Positions 43,866 through 52,993 are shown, numbered from the stretch's first letter. The stretch: 64,000 bases of DNA from Oscillospiraceae bacterium (GCA_015069135.1 SVJE01000001.1:227316-291315); one strand, 5' to 3'. Made by a program: numbers and translations. Notes: generated by a model from the sequence alone, not told the origin.

Positions 43866-45307
43866 AAATCGGAATTATTACCGACTGTAAAGCTGGGCTT
43901 AATCTTGCTGAAAAGTTTATTGATAAGAAAACAGATTTTTCAATATGCGGTTTTTTTGATAAGGGAACAGAAGAATCAGAAGATTTCATGCAAAAATATA
44001 CTGAGGTTAATAATCGTACAAAAATTGATATTTTAATGGATCTTGATGCCTTAATTCTTTCCTTAAAAAAGCCAAGAGTATTATTGGTCGTAGGCAGAAA
44101 TTATACAAGAGAACATATTAAATTGTTTTCCGAAAAACTTGAAAGCGGAGATATTATAATTGACTGTTGTGATGTAAATTATAAGGAATCAGCAATGATT
44201 TCAAAACAATTATTAAGAAACGGTATTAATTATTTAGGAACAGGTTATGTTTTTGCTACTGAAAATTTATTTACATCACCTGCGTTTATGTTCAGTGGTA
44301 ATATTGATGCATATAATACAGTATTTTCTGCATTTTCAGAAATTTCATCATATATAGATGGAGTAAGTTGTGCGTCATATATTGGGCCTGATGGTTCAGG
44401 TCAGTTTGTTAAAATGGTATGTACTTCACTTTATAATACATTTTTGGAATTAATTGCTGAAACTATTTTTTTAATAAGATATACACTTAATTTATCGCCA
44501 TATGAAATTAAAGATATTTTGATTGATTTTTCTTCAAGTGAAGCATCATCTTTTTTACTTGATACTGCAGCAGATATTATATGTAAAAAAGATGCAAAAA
44601 CCGATAAATTTATGGTTGATGTTGCTTTAGACCGAATTGTTCAATCAAAACGTGATATTTGGATTGCTAAATATGCATATGATTTGGGATGTCCTATTCC
44701 TACAGTAACTGCTGCTTCAAATATCAGGTTACTTTCAGGTTTTATTAGTGAAAGAATATCAGCATCACAACTTATTGAAATTCCTGAAGCAGATAAAATA
44801 AAAGCGTCTGAAGAAAAAGAATTTATTGAAGCTTGCCGTAAAACGTTATATACAGGAATGATTTGTTGTGTGGCTCAGGTTTTTTCTTTAATGAAAAAAG
44901 CGTCTGAGCAATACAACTGGAACCTGGACCTGTATAAGATTGCATGCGCTTTACAAGGTGGTACCTTTGTTCATTCAGAAATCATGTACAGAGTAATGGA
45001 TGCTTTCAAAGATGGATCTAAAACGGAAAATATTCTTGTTAATGATTATTTTAGCAGAATAATTAATGAGTATTGTCCTGTTGTCAGAAGCACTGTTGTT
45101 AAAATTATTGAAAAAGGTTGGCCGTTACCTGCTTTATTAAGCACAATTGAATACATAGATTGTTATCGAAGCAGAAGATTAGCAACGCCTATAATTCAGA
45201 TAATTAAAGACTGTATTGCAGAAAATGGTTATGAGCGTATTGATGAATCCGGAATATTTTATGGAGAGTGGGATAATCCAAACGATATAGTAAAATCAGT
45301 AAAATAA
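43850..45307 (+). CDS. 6-phosphogluconate dehydrogenase homologue with altered active site
   Basis: A 485-residue protein aligning end to end with Gnd: ESGDIIID, GINYLGTG, YIGPDGSGQFVKMV, YAYDLGCPIPTVT, ASEQYNWNLD and a C-terminal GYERIDESGIF. Key residues differ. The N-terminal dinucleotide loop has only one Gly (ITDCKAG), the usual IDGGN reads IDCCD, the GVSGGEEGA loop reads GYVFATENL, and in the catalytic helix K188 is kept but the HNGIEY positions read CTSLYN, losing the catalytic Glu. The C-terminal Arg and His of the RDYFGAHTY region are replaced. It is probably not a 6PGDH; a regulatory or new catalytic role is inferred. Confidence 0.85.
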   Translation: MADEIKIGIITDCKAGLNLAEKFIDKKTDFSICGFFDKGTEESEDFMQKYTEVNNRTKIDILMDLDALILSLKKPRVLLVVGRNYTREHIKLFSEKLESGDIIIDCCDVNYKESAMISKQLLRNGINYLGTGYVFATENLFTSPAFMFSGNIDAYNTVFSAFSEISSYIDGVSCASYIGPDGSGQFVKMVCTSLYNTFLELIAETIFLIRYTLNLSPYEIKDILIDFSSSEASSFLLDTAADIICKKDAKTDKFMVDVALDRIVQSKRDIWIAKYAYDLGCPIPTVTAASNIRLLSGFISERISASQLIEIPEADKIKASEEKEFIEACRKTLYTGMICCVAQVFSLMKKASEQYNWNLDLYKIACALQGGTFVHSEIMYRVMDAFKDGSKTENILVNDYFSRIINEYCPVVRSTVVKIIEKGWPLPALLSTIEYIDCYRSRRLATPIIQIIKDCIAENGYERIDESGIFYGEWDNPNDIVKSVK

Positions 45308-45910
45308 TTATTTGTTAAAGTTAGCATTGTATTCTTCAACTTCTTTAGCTGATGTTATACGATGCTTTTTGCTTTCTTCTTCAGCTTTTGCTTCGGATTC
45401 TTTTTTCTCCTGAATTTTCTTTTCAAACTGTTTATCTATATTAATACCATAAAGACATTTTGCTGTTACGTAACAATTCATGCCAACGAATATCATCATA
45501 ACATATCTGATATGGAAATGAAGCATATTCATAAACCATACAGTAGCTTCATAGTATGGAAGAGACCACCAATAAAATATTTTTGTGGATATTATAGACA
45601 AAAAACTTTCTTCACCAGCCATAAGAAGAATAAGGTGTATAACAAATGAAATCAGACCTAATAATTGATATAATAACAATCCGGATAAAATAGCTTTTTG
45701 TTTTTTTAGACGTAATATGAGACAAATGAAAAAGTAAATAACTATATAACCAAAAGATAAAACAACTGAAAAAACTGAAGAAATTTTACGGACTTCCATA
45801 TCTACAGTTCCATGATCAGTTGCATAAGCCAAACAGATATTTACAGCTGTACATAAAACAAAAACTAATATTGTAGTTATTAAATTCCTGTGTCTGGATA
45901 AATTGTTCAA
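45308..45910 (-). CDS. Four-TM membrane protein with charged tail, TTG start
   Basis: A 200-residue protein not recognised. Four membrane segments appear near residues 10-30, 44-66, 76-98 and 125-148, followed by a highly charged Lys/Glu tail (about 155-195) likely to be cytoplasmic coiled coil. The start codon is TTG, with GGAGG 7 bases upstream on the minus strand; no ATG lies nearby. It abuts the stop of the convergent 6PGDH-like gene with no space for a terminator. Confidence 0.7.
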   Translation of the reverse strand: MNNLSRHRNLITTILVFVLCTAVNICLAYATDHGTVDMEVRKISSVFSVVLSFGYIVIYFFICLILRLKKQKAILSGLLLYQLLGLISFVIHLILLMAGEESFLSIISTKIFYWWSLPYYEATVWFMNMLHFHIRYVMMIFVGMNCYVTAKCLYGINIDKQFEKKIQEKKESEAKAEEESKKHRITSAKEVEEYNANFNK

Positions 45911-45949
45911 ACTGAAACCTCCTAAAAACTAACTATTACAGTCTAGCAG

Positions 45950-45991
45950 AAAAAAAGAACCGATTCAAGTAAATTACTTAAATCAGTTCTT
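45950..45991 (-). terminator. Terminator of the tRNA-Trp transcript
   Basis: On the minus strand AAGAACTGATTTAAGT pairs with ACTTGAATCGGTTCTT (16 bp, two G-U pairs) with a 5-base loop, followed by a run of T. It starts 2 bases after the tRNA CCA end. Confidence 0.9.
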
Positions 45992-45992
45992 A

Positions 45993-46066
45993 TGGCAGGG
46001 GCACTAGGAATCGAACCTAGCCCAGCGGTTTTGGAGACCGTTATACTACCGATATACGATGCCCCT
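45993..46066 (-). tRNA. tRNA-Trp (anticodon CCA)
   Basis: Acceptor stem AGGGGCA (from 46066) pairs with TGCCCCT, then discriminator G and an encoded CCA end at 45993. The anticodon loop CTCCAAA places CCA at positions 34-36, so the tRNA reads UGG. The T arm has the standard GGTTCGATTCC. It lies 30 bases after tmcAL on the same strand and may share its transcript. Confidence 0.95.
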
Positions 46067-46096
46067 TCAAAAACCTTGCTAATTATACAATAATGA

Positions 46097-47278
46097 TTAT
46101 TCGGTGTCAACCTCTAATTTAATAACTTTTTCGGTTAATTCCGCATCACCATTTCTGGCATCAGGTGATGGACAACCAAGCATATATAAAGATGTTGCGT
46201 TAATTTCATTTTCTAAAATCAATTTATTGTTTCCGGTTAAAATGAACAGACCTTGGGATGGTTGAGCAAATAATGGAAGGGTACATTTCTCGCTTATTTC
46301 TGATATTAATTTTCTTCCAATGTTGTTAAAACCCAATATCTTTACATAAGGAGGAGTATATTTGAATTCTTCTAATAATTCACCTGTTACTCCTGTGACA
46401 ACAGACATCAGAATTCTGCTGATACGACTTCTTGTGTATCTTTTTGAAACACAGGCATCTCTTAAAGCTGAATAAGTACCATTATTAACAGCCTCTTTTA
46501 CAATTTTATTTTCAAGTCCTTCATTTATAAAAGGAAGCATTGCAACTTCATGAGTCTTCATTTGTCTTAACCTTGACAAAATATAATTTTCACACGCTGA
46601 TGCAGACACAGGACCTCTTCCTGAATTAAATTCTTCATTAAAAACTTTTACGGATGGCTCAGGCATGTATCCTGAGAAATTTTCTCCGTTTTTAATCATC
46701 CTTCTTAAGTTGCCTGCTGTTGTATTATGAGATTCATTTCCTATTCTCGAAACGGCCATTGGCTCAATTTTGCTATTGATTCGTGTCAAAGCACAAAGAT
46801 ATTCTCCGGCCAGAATATTATTTGATCCTATAAAACCATCTGAAAAAAGCTGACTACAAAATGAAGAACCGTTATTCATGCCTTCTTTAATATTCTCTAT
46901 AAAACTTTTTTCATCGGACGTTCTGTATTCAACATATTTTTTAATTTCATCATAATGTTCTGACTCAACGCCGAAAACTAATTTATCTACAATTCCCAGT
47001 GCATCAAGAGTGTTAACAGCACCTGTCGCAAAATATTCAGCTGAAGAAGCTGAGTAAATTGTTGGTAACTCAATAACAAGATCAGCTCCACAAGATAGGG
47101 CAGCTCTAGCTCTTGACCATTTAGTAAAACAGGCAGGTTCACCCCTTTGAACAAAGTTTCCGCTCATAATACAAATTAATGGCCCGTTATTTTCTTTTTT
47201 TGCATAATCAATAATGTATTTATGACCTGTATGAAAAGGGTTAAATTCACATATTATTGCTGAAACTTTACCATTCAT
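46097..47278 (-). CDS. tmcAL: tRNA(Met) cytidine acetate ligase TmcAL
   Basis: A 393-residue nucleotidyltransferase-like protein (YlbM family) that uses acetate and ATP to make N4-acetylcytidine at the wobble base of elongator tRNA-Met. The N-terminal HxGH-type signature is in EFNPFHTGHKYI (H16, H19), followed by IMSGNFVQRGEPA and GADLVIELPTIYS, all typical. The C-terminal helical domain is full length. AAAGGAAG lies about 9 bases before the ATG. Confidence 0.94.
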   Translation of the reverse strand: MNGKVSAIICEFNPFHTGHKYIIDYAKKENNGPLICIMSGNFVQRGEPACFTKWSRARAALSCGADLVIELPTIYSASSAEYFATGAVNTLDALGIVDKLVFGVESEHYDEIKKYVEYRTSDEKSFIENIKEGMNNGSSFCSQLFSDGFIGSNNILAGEYLCALTRINSKIEPMAVSRIGNESHNTTAGNLRRMIKNGENFSGYMPEPSVKVFNEEFNSGRGPVSASACENYILSRLRQMKTHEVAMLPFINEGLENKIVKEAVNNGTYSALRDACVSKRYTRSRISRILMSVVTGVTGELLEEFKYTPPYVKILGFNNIGRKLISEISEKCTLPLFAQPSQGLFILTGNNKLILENEINATSLYMLGCPSPDARNGDAELTEKVIKLEVDTE

Positions 47279-47340
47279 AAACTAATACTTCCTTTCATAT
47301 CAATATTATACTAAATCAATTTCTTTAACAAGAGGGAAAC

Positions 47341-47436
47341 ATGACTTTAGAAATAAAATTTAAAGATATAAATTTACCGGAAATTCAAAAAGAACTGATT
47401 CATATTTTACAGGAATATTATGACCAGAAAAAGTAA
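47341..47436 (+). CDS. 31-residue ORF coupled to the serine recombinase
   Basis: ATG 47341 is preceded by AGAGGG at 47331-47336. The ORF encodes 31 residues (MTLEIKFKDINLPEIQKELI at the start), predicted strand then amphipathic helix, and ends in a stop 17 bases inside the recombinase gene in another frame. The good ribosome site and overlap suggest real translation, perhaps coupling translation of the recombinase. No homologue is recognised. Confidence 0.5.
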   Translation: MTLEIKFKDINLPEIQKELIHILQEYYDQKK

Positions 47437-48781
47437 AGTAGCCGCTTATGTAAGAGAAAGCAGAGATGAACACCAAAAAAATATCAGAACACTTGAAAAT
47501 CAGATAGAAATTTTAAAAGATTTTATAAATAAAAATCCGGAATGGCTACTTTATGATGTCTATAAAGATGATAATGTTTCAGGAACTACATTTCAAAGAC
47601 CGGAACTCAGCAGACTGATAAAAGATGCGGAAAATAATAAAATTGATATAATTTTAGTTAAAGACCTATCAAGGTTAGGTAGAAACAATGCTCAGACTTT
47701 ATTGTTTCTTGATTGGGCAGAGGAAAAAGGCATTCAGATAATTACTTCTGACGGTAGATATGACAGCTCATGTAATACAGAACTTGCCGGAATTGATACA
47801 TGGTTTAATGAAAGATATGCAGCTGACATTTCCCGTAAAATAAGAGCATCTTTAAAAATGAAAATTAATGCCGGTGAATATATCGGAAGTTCACCATATG
47901 GATATTGTAAAAAATCTCCTGGTAAGCTTACTCCAAAACCTGAGGAAGCACTGGTGGTAAAAGAAATATATAATCTGTATATTTCCGGCTTAGGTTATGA
48001 AAAAATAGCAATTAATTTAAATCAGAAAGGGATTTCTGCCCCGAAAACAAATTGGACACCACAAACAATAAAAAGAATTTTGAATTCACCCGTTTACATT
48101 GGAACTACAGTTCAGGGTACAAGTAAAAAACAAAGTTTTAAATCAAAGAAAACAATAAGACTTCCTGAAAAAGAGTGGGTTATAACAGAAAATACGCATG
48201 AGGCTATAATTGATAGATCTGATTTTGAAAAAGTACAATTTGAAATCAAGAAAAGAATGCATGGTGCCGGAAATAATAAGGGAAAAATACCAATTTTGAA
48301 AAATATTCTATTTTGTGGTTATTGTGGGGAAAAGATGTATTCAAAAGGAAATGGATATATTTGTAGCCGTTATGTGAAACAAGGAGCGGAAAGTTGTAGG
48401 AGAAATTTTCATTTTACAGAAAATATATCCCGACTAATTTTTAAAGAAATATTGATTAAAATTAGAAAAGCAAATTTTAGTTTTGAAACAAAAACAAGTA
48501 ATCAAAGAAAATTATTAGATTTAGCTGAAAAAAATTATAAACGAAAAATAGAGATACTTTATTCTGACAGAATAAATGGAATTATCTCTGAAGATTTTTT
48601 TCTTGAAATTAAAAGAAAAGAAGAAGCTGTTTATAATGAAATAATACAGAAAAATAAAAAGGAAAAAAAGAATTCTGATTATTATATAGATTTATTTTTA
48701 AAGGAAGATTTTGAGACTATACCTCAGGATATACTACGCAGGATATTTTATTGTATGGTTGAAAAGTGCATTGTAAAATGA
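47420..48781 (+). CDS. Large serine recombinase
   Basis: A 453-residue site-specific recombinase. The resolvase domain (about 6-150) has the catalytic serine S14 in AAYVRES and the DLSRLGRN motif near 93-100. A recombinase domain follows (about 155-270, YGYCKKSPGKLTPK onward), then a zinc ribbon with CGYCGEKM and CSRY, and a Lys-rich coiled coil (about 365-425). It is somewhat short for phage integrases of this type. No other phage, transposon or conjugation gene is near and no flanking repeats were seen, so it may be a relic or a domesticated switch. Confidence 0.93.
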   Translation: MTRKSKVAAYVRESRDEHQKNIRTLENQIEILKDFINKNPEWLLYDVYKDDNVSGTTFQRPELSRLIKDAENNKIDIILVKDLSRLGRNNAQTLLFLDWAEEKGIQIITSDGRYDSSCNTELAGIDTWFNERYAADISRKIRASLKMKINAGEYIGSSPYGYCKKSPGKLTPKPEEALVVKEIYNLYISGLGYEKIAINLNQKGISAPKTNWTPQTIKRILNSPVYIGTTVQGTSKKQSFKSKKTIRLPEKEWVITENTHEAIIDRSDFEKVQFEIKKRMHGAGNNKGKIPILKNILFCGYCGEKMYSKGNGYICSRYVKQGAESCRRNFHFTENISRLIFKEILIKIRKANFSFETKTSNQRKLLDLAEKNYKRKIEILYSDRINGIISEDFFLEIKRKEEAVYNEIIQKNKKEKKNSDYYIDLFLKEDFETIPQDILRRIFYCMVEKCIVK

Positions 48782-48826
48782 TAAAATTACCATAGTTATT
48801 GACATCTGTTTTAAGGAGAAGAAACC

Positions 48827-49501
48827 ATGAAAAACAAAGCTAAAATAATTGCGATTGAAGGTATTGACGGAAGTGGTAAAGGGCTTCAATATAAAAGACT
48901 TTGTTATAACCTTGAGAAAAAAGGTTATAAAATTGGTAAAATGGATTTCCCTTCTTATGATGAGTTTTTTGGTAAAGAAATTGGCCGTTTGCTTTCAGGT
49001 GACGAAAAAGCAAATGCTGCCAATATGGATATTAAGTCAATGGCTCTTTGGTATGCAATGGATAGAATGCAATCATTTAGTAGAGTAGAGATTGAATCCT
49101 ATGATTATATTCTTTTAAACAGATCAACACTTTCTAATGCAGTTTATCAAGGTGCACGCTGTTCTGAAGAAACCAGAGCAGATTTTATAAAATGGATTGA
49201 TGAGTTAGAGTTTAATCATCTTAATATTCCAAGACCTGATTTATATATTGTTTTTGATATTCCGCCATTTCAGTCAAAATTAAATGTAGCAAAAAAAGGT
49301 CATCGCGACTATGTAGGTGAAAAGGCTGATGTTTATGAAGCAAATGATAATTTCATGTCTAAAGTTAGAGACGGTTACCTGAAATCGGAGAAAATTTTTC
49401 CTAATGTAGCTTTAATTAACTGTATGGGAGATGAAGGTATGCTTCCACCGGAAATTATTGAAAAAATTGTTCTTGAAACTATTGAAGAGAGGCTGAAATA
49501 A
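48827..49501 (+). CDS. Divergent thymidylate-kinase-like protein
   Basis: A 224-residue P-loop nucleoside-monophosphate kinase resembling Tmk: EGIDGSGKGLQ (residues 11-21), ALWYAMDRMQSF, NAVYQGAR and LYIVFDIPP. Two signature spots differ from typical Tmk: the residue after the Walker lysine is Gly19 with Leu next (GKGLQ instead of GKTTQ-like), and the DRY motif reads NRS. It might be a second Tmk or have another nucleotide substrate. AAGGAG precedes the ATG by about 8 bases. It heads a cluster of surface-polysaccharide-like genes, 3 bases before the next one. Confidence 0.75.
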   Translation: MKNKAKIIAIEGIDGSGKGLQYKRLCYNLEKKGYKIGKMDFPSYDEFFGKEIGRLLSGDEKANAANMDIKSMALWYAMDRMQSFSRVEIESYDYILLNRSTLSNAVYQGARCSEETRADFIKWIDELEFNHLNIPRPDLYIVFDIPPFQSKLNVAKKGHRDYVGEKADVYEANDNFMSKVRDGYLKSEKIFPNVALINCMGDEGMLPPEIIEKIVLETIEERLK

Positions 49502-49504
49502 GTT

Positions 49505-50536
49505 TTGAAAAAAGTTTTTCTCCATGGATATTTCTGTGATAATTTAGGTGATGATCTTTTTGTCAGACACATATGTACATTATATCCTGATGTTGAATTT
49601 CATATTGTAATTGAAGGCGATTTTGGACAAGCCTTTGCATCAATAGAAAACCTAATAATTCATAGGTTTAGTTTTTTTGATAGAATTTTTGATAAACTTT
49701 TTAAGAGATGGTTTTTCAGAGAACGAATTGCAAAAACATGTGATACAATTGTACATATTGGTGGAAGCGTATTTATTCAGGGTAATAATTGGGCTGATAA
49801 ATTCAAAAACTATAAAAGGTTATTTAATTCATGTAAAAAGAAATTTATTGTCGGAGCAAATTTTGGTCCATACACTGATATAAATTATTTAAATTCATAT
49901 AAAGAGTTTTTTTCAGAATTTGATGGTATTTGTTTCCGAGATAAATATTCTTATAAATTATTTAGTGATTTGGAACAAGTTAACTATGCTCCGGATATAC
50001 TTTTTTCTTATGGATTTGATTTTTATAAAAAAAAGTCTTCGGAAAAAACCGTTGCTTTTTCTGTTATGAATAAAGGTGAAATATATCTGAACAAAATTGC
50101 CCAACTAGCAGATGACTTTGTTGAAAAAGGCTATAGAATTATTTTAATTGGTTTTTCTCGATTTGAAGGTGATTTAATTGCTGTTAATAAAGTTGAAGAA
50201 TTAATGGAACATACATGTGAAAAACACATGTATTCCTCTGATATTGATGATACACTTTCTATTTTAGCTAAAGCTGATTTAATTTTTGCCACAAGATTCC
50301 ATTCGATGGTTTTAGGTTGGGGATTTGAAAAGAAAGTTTATCCATGCATTTACAGTAATAAAATGTTAACTGTTATAGAAGACTTACATCCTGAACAAAA
50401 GTATTGTACACTTGAAAATATTAAACAATTATCCATAGATGAAATTTTTGAAGGTAGTTTTCCGACCGATATTTCAGAAATTAAAGTTAAATCAAAAACA
50501 CATTTTGAGACAATAGGGGGGATTCTTAATGAATAA
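49505..50536 (+). CDS. Polysaccharide pyruvyl transferase family protein, TTG start
   Basis: A 343-residue protein of the CsaB/WcaK-like pyruvyltransferase family. It starts KKVFLHGYFCDNLGDDLF, as members do, then HIGGSVFIQG, VGANFGPYT and, near residue 260, ATRFHSMVLGWGF, the conserved His-containing motif. Such enzymes add a pyruvate ketal to a surface glycan residue. The only start at the family N-terminus is TTG 49505, with GAGAGG about 12 bases upstream. It overlaps the flippase gene by 8 bases. Confidence 0.85.
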   Translation: MKKVFLHGYFCDNLGDDLFVRHICTLYPDVEFHIVIEGDFGQAFASIENLIIHRFSFFDRIFDKLFKRWFFRERIAKTCDTIVHIGGSVFIQGNNWADKFKNYKRLFNSCKKKFIVGANFGPYTDINYLNSYKEFFSEFDGICFRDKYSYKLFSDLEQVNYAPDILFSYGFDFYKKKSSEKTVAFSVMNKGEIYLNKIAQLADDFVEKGYRIILIGFSRFEGDLIAVNKVEELMEHTCEKHMYSSDIDDTLSILAKADLIFATRFHSMVLGWGFEKKVYPCIYSNKMLTVIEDLHPEQKYCTLENIKQLSIDEIFEGSFPTDISEIKVKSKTHFETIGGILNE

Positions 50537-52001
50537 CAAAAAAGCATATAGTCAGCTTTTTTTTATGATTTTAATAAGTTTAGTAACCCAGATTGTTGCC
50601 ATGATTCGAATGTCGGTTGTTGCAGAAAATTTCGGAACATCTGTAGAAATGGACGCCTTTAATTTTTCAAATAGTATAGGTACATTTATTTTTAGTTTTA
50701 TATCTACAGGTGTTTCTACTGTTTTAATACCTGCAATTATTCAAAAAAAGCCGAGAAAACAGATAAATTCTTTTATTAGTATAATATATTCATTTTCGAT
50801 ACTTATAGTTATTTTGTTGATTTTGTTCAGAAAGGTTATTATTAGTCTTTTTGCAAATGGTTCAACTGAATTTACTTCAGTAGCTTCAATATTATTAGTT
50901 ATTACAATGGCTACTCAATTTATGCATACAATACTAGGTGTAGCTATTGCAGTTTTCCAGTGTAGAGGAAAATATAATTTACCTAAAATACTGAATTTAA
51001 TAACAGCCCTTATATTAATGGCTTTGGTTATACTTGATAATAATCTTGATATATACAGATATGCTGTTTATGTAATGGCTACAAATGCGTTTAATGGAAT
51101 TATTCACTTTATTTTAGTTTATAGAGAGAAATTTATTTATACACCATGTTTTGATTTTAAAGATTCAGGTGTCAGACATATGTTTAAAATTTTTCTGCCA
51201 ACTGTTTTTAGTTCCGGATTATATCAGATATCTTTATTGGCAGATAGTATGATATCCCAAAAATTAGGTGAAGGTAATATATCAATTCTTACATATTCAA
51301 ATACTATTATGAGTTTGATAGCAACCTTGTTAACCAGTAATTTATTACTTTATTTGTATCCTAAAATCGCAGCAAGTGCTGATAAAGAAAATGGTAAAGA
51401 GAAATTGTTTCAGTATTTTGTATTTTTTACCGGAATAATGTTGTTAATTACGGTTGGTTTCTTTGGCATTGGTAGGGAAGGAATTGCGTTCCTTTATGAA
51501 AGAGGTGAGTTTACAGCTGATATTACATCAAAAGTTTATTTGTGTACGGTTGTTTATTCATTAGGATTACCAATTAATGTAATGAGGGATATTATATATA
51601 AATATTTTTATGCAAAAGGTCTTACAAAAATTACATTTGCAAACAGTATTGTAGCCAGTATTTTTAATATTGTAATAAGCATCATCCTTTCTTTCTTTAT
51701 TGGTATTTACGGAATAGCATTGGGTACAGTTCTTACTTCATTACTTTCATTAACAACAATAACTGTTCGCTTTGTTAAAAATTTCGGTAAACCTCAAAAT
51801 GTTCCCTGGGTAATAAGAGAATCCGTAAAAAATTTTATAAGTTTCATTATTACATTTATTATAATGATTTTAACCCATAGATTTATTGCTATTGATAATA
51901 ATCTTATATCAATAATAGTAAATACAGTTATATGTGTTTGTGTTTATGTATGTTCTTTATTGATTTTAAAAACAAATCTGACAAAGGTAGATTTAAGGTG
52001 A
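50529..52001 (+). CDS. MurJ/MviN-like lipid-linked precursor flippase
   Basis: A 490-residue protein with about 14 membrane segments. The N-terminal half carries MviN/MurJ-like elements (IVAMIRMSVVAENFG, then MDAFNFSN and STGVSTVLIPAI), and FLYERGEFTADIT is the conserved loop of the C-terminal half. It could flip lipid II or the lipid-linked oligosaccharide built by the neighbouring pyruvyl- and glycosyltransferases; context favours a surface polymer. GGGGGG precedes the ATG. A glycosyltransferase starts 5 bases downstream. Confidence 0.85.
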   Translation: MNNKKAYSQLFFMILISLVTQIVAMIRMSVVAENFGTSVEMDAFNFSNSIGTFIFSFISTGVSTVLIPAIIQKKPRKQINSFISIIYSFSILIVILLILFRKVIISLFANGSTEFTSVASILLVITMATQFMHTILGVAIAVFQCRGKYNLPKILNLITALILMALVILDNNLDIYRYAVYVMATNAFNGIIHFILVYREKFIYTPCFDFKDSGVRHMFKIFLPTVFSSGLYQISLLADSMISQKLGEGNISILTYSNTIMSLIATLLTSNLLLYLYPKIAASADKENGKEKLFQYFVFFTGIMLLITVGFFGIGREGIAFLYERGEFTADITSKVYLCTVVYSLGLPINVMRDIIYKYFYAKGLTKITFANSIVASIFNIVISIILSFFIGIYGIALGTVLTSLLSLTTITVRFVKNFGKPQNVPWVIRESVKNFISFIITFIIMILTHRFIAIDNNLISIIVNTVICVCVYVCSLLILKTNLTKVDLR

Positions 52002-52006
52002 TTAAA

Positions 52007-52987
52007 ATGGTTAAATTCAGTGTTATTATTCCGGTTTATAACTCCGGTAAATATTTAAAAAAATGTGTTGATTCAATTATAAATCAAAATTATGATAATT
52101 ATGAAATAATAATAATCAATGATGGTTCAACAGATGATAGTCTTGATTATTGTAATGAAATAAAAAATTTTTGTGACAAAGTTTTTGTTTATTCACAGGA
52201 AAACCAAGGACAACTTCCTACAAGACTGAAAGGGGTTTCTCTTGCAACAGGTGATTATTGCTTATTTCTTGATTCCGACGATTGGTTTGAAGCTGATACA
52301 TTTAATAAATTATCTTTAAAGTGTCAGGAATATGATGCAGATATTTTCTGTTTCAGAATTAAAACCATTTATGAATTTAACGAAAAATACAATAAATGTT
52401 CTCCGGAAATTTTTCCTGAGGGCACTGTATTTACCGATGATAAATTACCTTTAATTAAACTGATTTTTGAATCTTGTCATCTAAATGCTGTTACAAATAA
52501 AGCTGTTAAAACAGATTTGGCAAAAAAATCTATAATAGACACCTCAAAATATACCGAATTAAGACAGGGAGAAGATGTTTTACAAGCTATTTCTCTGATC
52601 AAAAATGCAAATAAAATTGTATTTACAAATGAAGCATTTTATAACTATCTAATTCATGGTGAAAATATAACCAGACAGTTTATAAGTTCAAAACATTTTG
52701 ATATAAATGCAGTTTGTTGTGAAATTCTTGAATTTGGTAAAGAATATAATATTACACAGGAAATGATAGATGGACTATATAATTCATTTTCAACTAAAAT
52801 GTTGTCATATTTAGTTTTATTGTTTAAATCAGAGCTTGATTTAAAAGCAAAAAAAATAATTTTAAACGAAATAGAAAATCTTTCTATGTTCAGGTTAATG
52901 AAAGAATCAGGAAAAATTCCAACTAAGTTAAAACTGATTTTAAAACTACCTTTTTTGTTTAATTTATATATTAATTTTAAAAGATAA
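52007..52987 (+). CDS. Family 2 glycosyltransferase
   Basis: A 326-residue GT-A fold inverting glycosyltransferase. Residues 3-11 (KFSVIIPVY) and 36-42 (IINDGST) bind the nucleotide, and FLDSDDW near residues 87-93 is the metal-binding DXD region. The remaining part is helical and variable, as in surface-polysaccharide enzymes; donor and acceptor unknown. ATG 52007 is chosen; an ORF reaching 25 codons further upstream lies inside the flippase gene. AAGG is 8 bases before the ATG. Last gene of this cluster. Confidence 0.9.
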   Translation: MVKFSVIIPVYNSGKYLKKCVDSIINQNYDNYEIIIINDGSTDDSLDYCNEIKNFCDKVFVYSQENQGQLPTRLKGVSLATGDYCLFLDSDDWFEADTFNKLSLKCQEYDADIFCFRIKTIYEFNEKYNKCSPEIFPEGTVFTDDKLPLIKLIFESCHLNAVTNKAVKTDLAKKSIIDTSKYTELRQGEDVLQAISLIKNANKIVFTNEAFYNYLIHGENITRQFISSKHFDINAVCCEILEFGKEYNITQEMIDGLYNSFSTKMLSYLVLLFKSELDLKAKKIILNEIENLSMFRLMKESGKIPTKLKLILKLPFLFNLYINFKR

Positions 52988-52993
52988 CTTTCA

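Noticed and set aside
47279..48826. Prophage, integrative element or insertion sequence
   Set aside because: Only a recombinase and a tiny ORF are present; no structural, replication, transfer or transposase genes and no flanking repeats were seen.
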